A DNA stretch of 64,000 nucleotides from Sepiola atlantica (Eukaryota > Mollusca > Cephalopoda > Sepiida > Sepiolidae). The notes beneath the pieces are model-generated. The model did not search any database and had not been told where the DNA came from. It saw only the letters and a program-made list of their open reading frames with translations. Below, piece by piece: positions 59,500 to 64,000 of the stretch; position 1 is the first letter of the stretch; each line of letters starts with the position of its first letter. Where the stretch lies: contig OY744519.1 in NCBI GenBank assembly GCA_963556195.1, positions 106,983,500 to 107,047,499 of the forward strand, written 5' to 3'. A program made the position numbers and the translations under genes.

Positions 59500-61956
59500 T
59501 GTACACTGTTGAATGGCAGAAAAGAGGATAAAAATTGAAATCCTCTGACATAGATCAAGTATCAGTGCGGAAATTCAAGATCCAGTGGCAGATCCGGTTT
59601 TACATGATTTCATTAGGCACCATATGATTCATGGAAACAAAGGTTCACTCTGTCTCAAAGATGAACACTGCAGTAAGAGCTTGAGTGAAACTCAATCGGA
59701 TACAAATGGCTACTCACAATATCGACGACTATCTCCTTTTGCTGGAGGTTTTGAGACGACACTTACCCTACCTGCCAACATAACAGTTCCTGTAGATAAC
59801 CGATGGGTTGTACCACATAATAAACTGCTTCGTGAGATTTTTTATGCACATATCAATGTTGAATATTGCAACAGCATGAAATCAATAAAATACATTTGTA
59901 AATATGTAAATAAGGGTAGTGATCAAGCTATCTTCACAACTGAAAGTAATACTCATGATGAAGTTAAGAGATACGATACGGGACGTTACATATCAACCAA
60001 TGAAGCCATTTGGAGAATACTTAACTTTCACATACATATACATCATCCCCCCAGTTATTCACCTATCAGTTCATCTAGAAAATGGACAGCGTATATACTT
60101 TACTGAAAGTACTGCAGCAGATAGAGTTGCAAATCCACCTTCAACCACTCTAACAACTTTCTTCACATTGTGTCAAACACATTTTTTTCCACGTACACTT
60201 TTGTACTGAGAAGTTCCAGTTTATTATACCTGGGACACTAAAACTAAGGTCTTCAAGCGACGGTTACAGAGTAAGCCAGTTCCAGGCTATCCGTGCGTTA
60301 AAAGAACAGAAGTTTTGGGGCAGGGTATACACCGTGCATCCAAATCAATTTGACTGCTTCTGTTTGAGAATGCTTCTACACAATGTTAGAGGTTCACAGA
60401 GCTTTAATGACCTAAAAACGATCAATGGTCAAGTTATGACTACATTCAGGGATGCATGTAGTGCACATGGACCACTTGAGGATGATAACCACTGGGATGC
60501 TACATTACAGGAAGCATCTATATCTGAATCTGCAGACAATTTGAGACATTTGTTTGCCATCATGTTGACATCATGTGCAGTGCCTCATCCAAAACGACTT
60601 TGGGATGCACACAAATAAGCTTTTAGTGAAGATTTCCTTCTTAGGAAACACAATCAACAGCCTGAAGTTGATATAACATTTTAAGACGACATCTTCAATA
60701 TGGCTTTAGTTCATATCGAAGATATGACTTATAAGATCAATGGTAAACCACTCACAAAATTGGGTCTTACCTCACCTAATCGATCTAATACACATCCGGT
60801 CATTACTGCATGGACGCGTGAAATTAGTTATCAACCTCATGAGCAAGCATCGATTGTTCGAGATGGTATCGCACAACTAAATAATGAGCAAATTCATATT
60901 TTTCGTACTGTAGTTAATACCGAAGAAGATCAGCAAGGTGGCCTTATATTCCTTGATGCCCCCGGAGGTACTCCTGGTGGTAGGACAGCTAACTCCACAT
61001 TTAACTTGCCATTATCTAACAAAAGATGCTGATCCAATTTGTCAAATAGAAAGAGGGTCAGATTCAGCAAAAGTCTTACAGAATTGTTCCTTCATCGTAT
61101 GGGATGAATGTACAATGGCACATAAACAAGCAGTCGAGGCTCTAGATAAAACATTGCGTGATCTCAAGAGACGTGATGCTGTTATGGGTGGCATAACACT
61201 ATTATTATCAGGTGACTTCCGACAAACGCTTCCTATTGTTCCACGTAGAAGTCCCCCTGATGAGCTTAATGCTTGCATTTAATTGCCATATTTGTGGAAG
61301 TACATTAAAACTGTAACGTTCACTTCTGTGGATTCTATTCTCGATCGCGTCCAGGCTGTACAATACCCTACAGAATTTTTAGATTCATTAGAATTGCCTG
61401 GTATGCCAACACACAGCTGAAAGCTGGATGCCCAATTATGTTACTCCGGAATCTTCATGCTCCAAGGCTATGTAATGGAACGAGACTGTGTTAAATGCAT
61501 GCAACCTCATGTGATAGAAGCTGTAATACTAACTGCTTTGGCAAGGGGCAAACTGACATTCCTTCCCAGAATACCCATTATTCCGTCGAATTCTGCAATA
61601 AAATTTAAAAGGCTTCAGTTCCCAGTTAAATTGTGATTTGCCATGACAATTAACAAGTTCCAAGGAAAATCATTGGCAGTGGTGGGTCTAAACTTGACTT
61701 CACCTTGCTTTAGCCATGGGCAGTTTTATGTAGGATGTTCAAGAGCTTTGTACGAATAACTTTTACCACTATAAAGGAGACATATGTTGGAACAAACACA
61801 AGAACGCTAGCGCACAGCTCCATGTTAAATCCAATTTTAATTACCTAAATTACTTCCAGTGAAATGATTTATTTTCTGAATCTATTCATTTAACTTAAAA
61901 ATTTAAATCAGGCTGTTATATTTCCCTAGGCAACGCCGGGACACGGGTCCTGCTAG
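59500..61956 (+). pseudogene. Helitron Rep-helicase, decayed, with 3' terminus
   Basis: Helitrons encode one protein joining an HUH replication initiator to a PIF1-like helicase. Pieces appear in order: YTVEWQKRG (59,500), ADPVLHDFIRHHMIHGNKG (59,585), RWVVPHNKLLREIFYAHINV, IKYICKYVNKG and ARTLLY-like RTLLY. Next are VHPNQFDCFCLRMLLHNVRG (60,334) and DNHWDATLQEA. The helicase follows: LIFLDAPGG (60,950), IVWDECTMAHKQAVEALDKT (61,100), LLLSGDFRQTLPIVPR, and the end motifs [11 protein letters not shown] and [11 protein letters not shown] (61,740). The HUH segment expected after EWQKRG is missing, the Walker A motif is damaged (GGTPGGRT), and there are at least five stops or frame changes. The terminus is CGGGTCCTGCTAG (61,956), then T. 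Confidence 0.88.
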
Positions 61957-61959
61957 TAT

Positions 61960-62650
61960 ATATATATAGAGAGAAAGATATCTGTTCTCTACAATTCCGT
62001 TTACTTTCCGCACTTTTATTCCAAAATCACAGCTCATTTCCGGGGCTTCATTCTCCCCCCCCCCTTTTTTTCATGCTTTATTCATTATTCTTTTCTATAA
62101 GTTGTCGATGCTGTTTGTTTTAAGGACAGCCGCAAATATCTTCCATTCTTTTTCATCATTTTCATTTACCATGCTCTTGTGAACGGAAATTTACTGGGAA
62201 TATTCACGTATTTATCCACTTAACTACGCTTTTTTCATCCCGTGTGTGTTTGTGTTCAATAATGACTGTGTTTATTGACTTTTTTCTCCCTGCAATTTTG
62301 GTATTTACATCTGGAACAAACTTTTTTTAGTTCCAAGTCTAAATTGTCCATCTCCGTTGTCACAACAGCGAGCATGGAATTTTTCAACCGGAGAAGAGAT
62401 TTCCATCGATTTACTGAATCCTCCAATTTGAAGAACTTTCTCAGAAAAAAAACATGTATAGAAAAGTGTTTGTGGAAAAGTATTAAAGAAAGCAAACATA
62501 CGCACAGTTAGATATGCGTGAGATACGATATACAGATGAGGATCCGAGAGAATTCGTAGATAAAATAAAATAAAAAAACAAACACAATATGAAAGACAAA
62601 ATCACATCACAAGTCATGTAAAAAACCGATACTCAGCTTAACTTTATTCA
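61960..62650. other. No recognisable gene
   Basis: AT-rich with a poly-C/poly-T patch near 62,056-62,070. Overlapping ORFs of 66-79 codons lack motifs. Confidence 0.45.
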
Positions 62651-62662
62651 AAAAGTTTCCCC

Positions 62663-62663
<1 letters not shown>

Positions 62664-62723
<60 letters not shown>

Positions 62724-62743
62724 TATGTATCATAAAAAGGTTT

Positions 62744-62821
<78 letters not shown>

Positions 62822-62840
62822 GTGTGTGTGGGGGGGGGAA
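62664..62840. repeat. (TA)n and (TG)n microsatellites
   Basis: TA at 62,664-62,725 (interrupted) and 62,750-62,786, then TG to about 62,830 and a G run. Confidence 0.95.
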
Positions 62841-62934
62841 TAGGAAAACATTATTAAATAACACACAGTATTTTTGCTTGATAAGACTTCTTTTTTTTTA
62901 ATTTTCTGAATTGTCCATTTAGTGTTACGGTCAG

Positions 62935-62966
<32 letters not shown>

Positions 62967-63177
62967 CTTTAGGTACTAAAACACCCTTTACGAAGAGTAA
63001 TTCTTATTTTTCTTCATTGTGTTGGTTTTAATCGCACGTGGTTGGTACCTCGTGGATAGAAGCAAAATGTCATCGATCTTGTTGATGCTATATATCTCTG
63101 AGACCTTTGGTGTTAAAACGCACTTTACGAAGAGAATATATCTATATCCATACCTATATATATATATATATATATAA
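62935..63177. repeat. Two (TA)n runs with a ~130-bp direct repeat
   Basis: TA at 62,935-62,961 and 63,151-63,176. Between them GAGAC-TT-GGT-TTAAAAC followed by TTTACGAAGAG occurs twice (62,962-63,000 and 63,098-63,140). Confidence 0.8.
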
Positions 63178-63179
63178 AA

Positions 63180-63650
63180 TTATATAAACAATATTATAGT
63201 CTTACATCAATCAAGTAAAGGTTCGATGCTACAACATCTTGTCAAAGACTGAATAAAATAAAAATATAATCATAGGTGAAAATTGAGAGGCTTGCATTTA
63301 GGACACATCACCAGCAGAAGCCAGATTTTAAGAGACACGGAAGGGAGAAACCGAACAAGTTCCATTTTGGTCAATTCTAGGTCAACTACTGACCCATCAA
63401 GTTTGCACTCACGACCTCAGCTTCCTAGCATATTTTTAGTTGGGTGGCCATTAGTTCAGCGCGTGTCAGGCCGAACAGGTATAGGGGAAGAGCACAAAAT
63501 AAACAAGTCAACAGACATATACACCGAGAGATAATATATATATTTCTATGAAAGAACGCAATGGAAAGCTGAGGCAATTTTAAAAACCCAATATTTAAAA
63601 TCGTCGTCATAATATTCTGGATAAGTGTGGGTTCTATAGTTAAATAACTG
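63180..63650. other. No recognisable gene
   Basis: About 63,280-63,480 is less AT-rich and looks like part of a repeat, but I cannot assign a family. Confidence 0.4.
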
Positions 63651-63651
63651 T

Positions 63652-63915
63652 GTTTTCCATTATTATTGCCATTCATTATTTATTATTATTAAAATGCAGC
63701 CTGCCTTTGATATTACTTCCACCCCCGCGACTTTTACTATTATCATTATTATTATCATCGTTTATTCTTACTACTGTTTTTATACCCTTTGCAGCCATTA
63801 TTCTAACAATTACCATTATTTTTTTTATAATTACTACTATAATTAACACTATTATTGTTACTATATCTATTCCAATTATTATTATTACTATTATTATAAT
63901 TATTAATATAGTTAT
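63652..63915. repeat. Imperfect (ATT)n-rich tract
   Basis: ATTATT, ATC and ACT trinucleotides alternate for about 260 bases. ORFs on both strands are Ile/Asn/Thr-rich repeat readings. Confidence 0.85.
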
Positions 63916-64000
63916 CATTATTGCTATTTTGGGGTCAATCCCTTTCTATCCATGCTATTTTTAATGTTCATTTTATCATTGCTATTAATTATATAATTTT

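Overview
This window reads as non-coding, transposon-filled DNA from an animal nuclear genome. I recognise no host protein-coding exon, rRNA or intact tRNA. The background is AT-rich with dozens of long (TA)n, (TC)n, (GT)n, (GATA)n and (ATT)n microsatellites. Into it are inserted Penelope-like elements with GIY-YIG endonuclease, an R4/Dong-type LINE, CR1/Jockey-type LINE tails, tRNA-derived SINEs, Helitrons and one young BEL/Pao LTR retrotransposon. This combination suggests a lophotrochozoan, most likely a cephalopod such as an octopus. That is inference from the repeat families; no marker gene fixes the species.

Layout. 0-1.2 kb: 3' end of a Penelope-like element (PLE), + strand, running off the left edge. 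1.2-7.2 kb: microsatellites, a possible Helitron 3' end, an imperfect foldback with a third arm copy (2.6-3.2 kb) and a CR1/Jockey-type fragment. 7.7-8.7 kb: 3' end of an R4/Dong-type LINE (-). 8.9-10.9 kb: dense microsatellites. 11.8-15.4 kb: PLE reverse-transcriptase fragment, a ~160-bp tandem repeat and two more CR1/Jockey fragments. 20.5-22.6 kb: a Tc1/mariner-like MITE and two minisatellites. 23.4-25.9 kb: a longer 5'-truncated R4/Dong LINE (-) with (ATT)n at both ends. 27-29.7 kb: low-complexity DNA, an interspersed repeat and the 3' end of another PLE (-).

31.8-38.0 kb: a complete BEL/Pao element on the - strand, with two nearly identical ~349-bp LTRs, a 4-bp target duplication (AAAC), and Gag, protease, RT, RNase H and integrase domains. 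Its last reading frame ends in a PHD finger followed by an AT-hook-like tail. Two frameshifts and one stop interrupt pol. 39.3-39.95 kb: a degenerate ~70-bp tandem array. 42.4-42.8 kb: a GC-rich unit whose first ~46 bases resemble the 5' end of U2 snRNA. 45.8 kb: a Helitron 3' terminus. 46.8-47.2 and 56.2-56.7 kb: the same dimeric tRNA-SINE in opposite orientations. 48.6-51.05 kb: a ~2.4-kb purine-biased stretch. 51.7-52.7 kb: a broken PLE (-). 53.7 and 55.0 kb: compact hairpins. 57.6-58.25 kb: a possible solo LTR. 59.5-61.96 kb: a decayed Helitron Rep-helicase copy. 62-64 kb: microsatellites.

The recognisable genes are all mobile-element genes and do not form a host pathway. The BEL element is the most notable item: its LTRs show very recent insertion, yet its pol is broken, and it carries a chromatin-reader-like tail.
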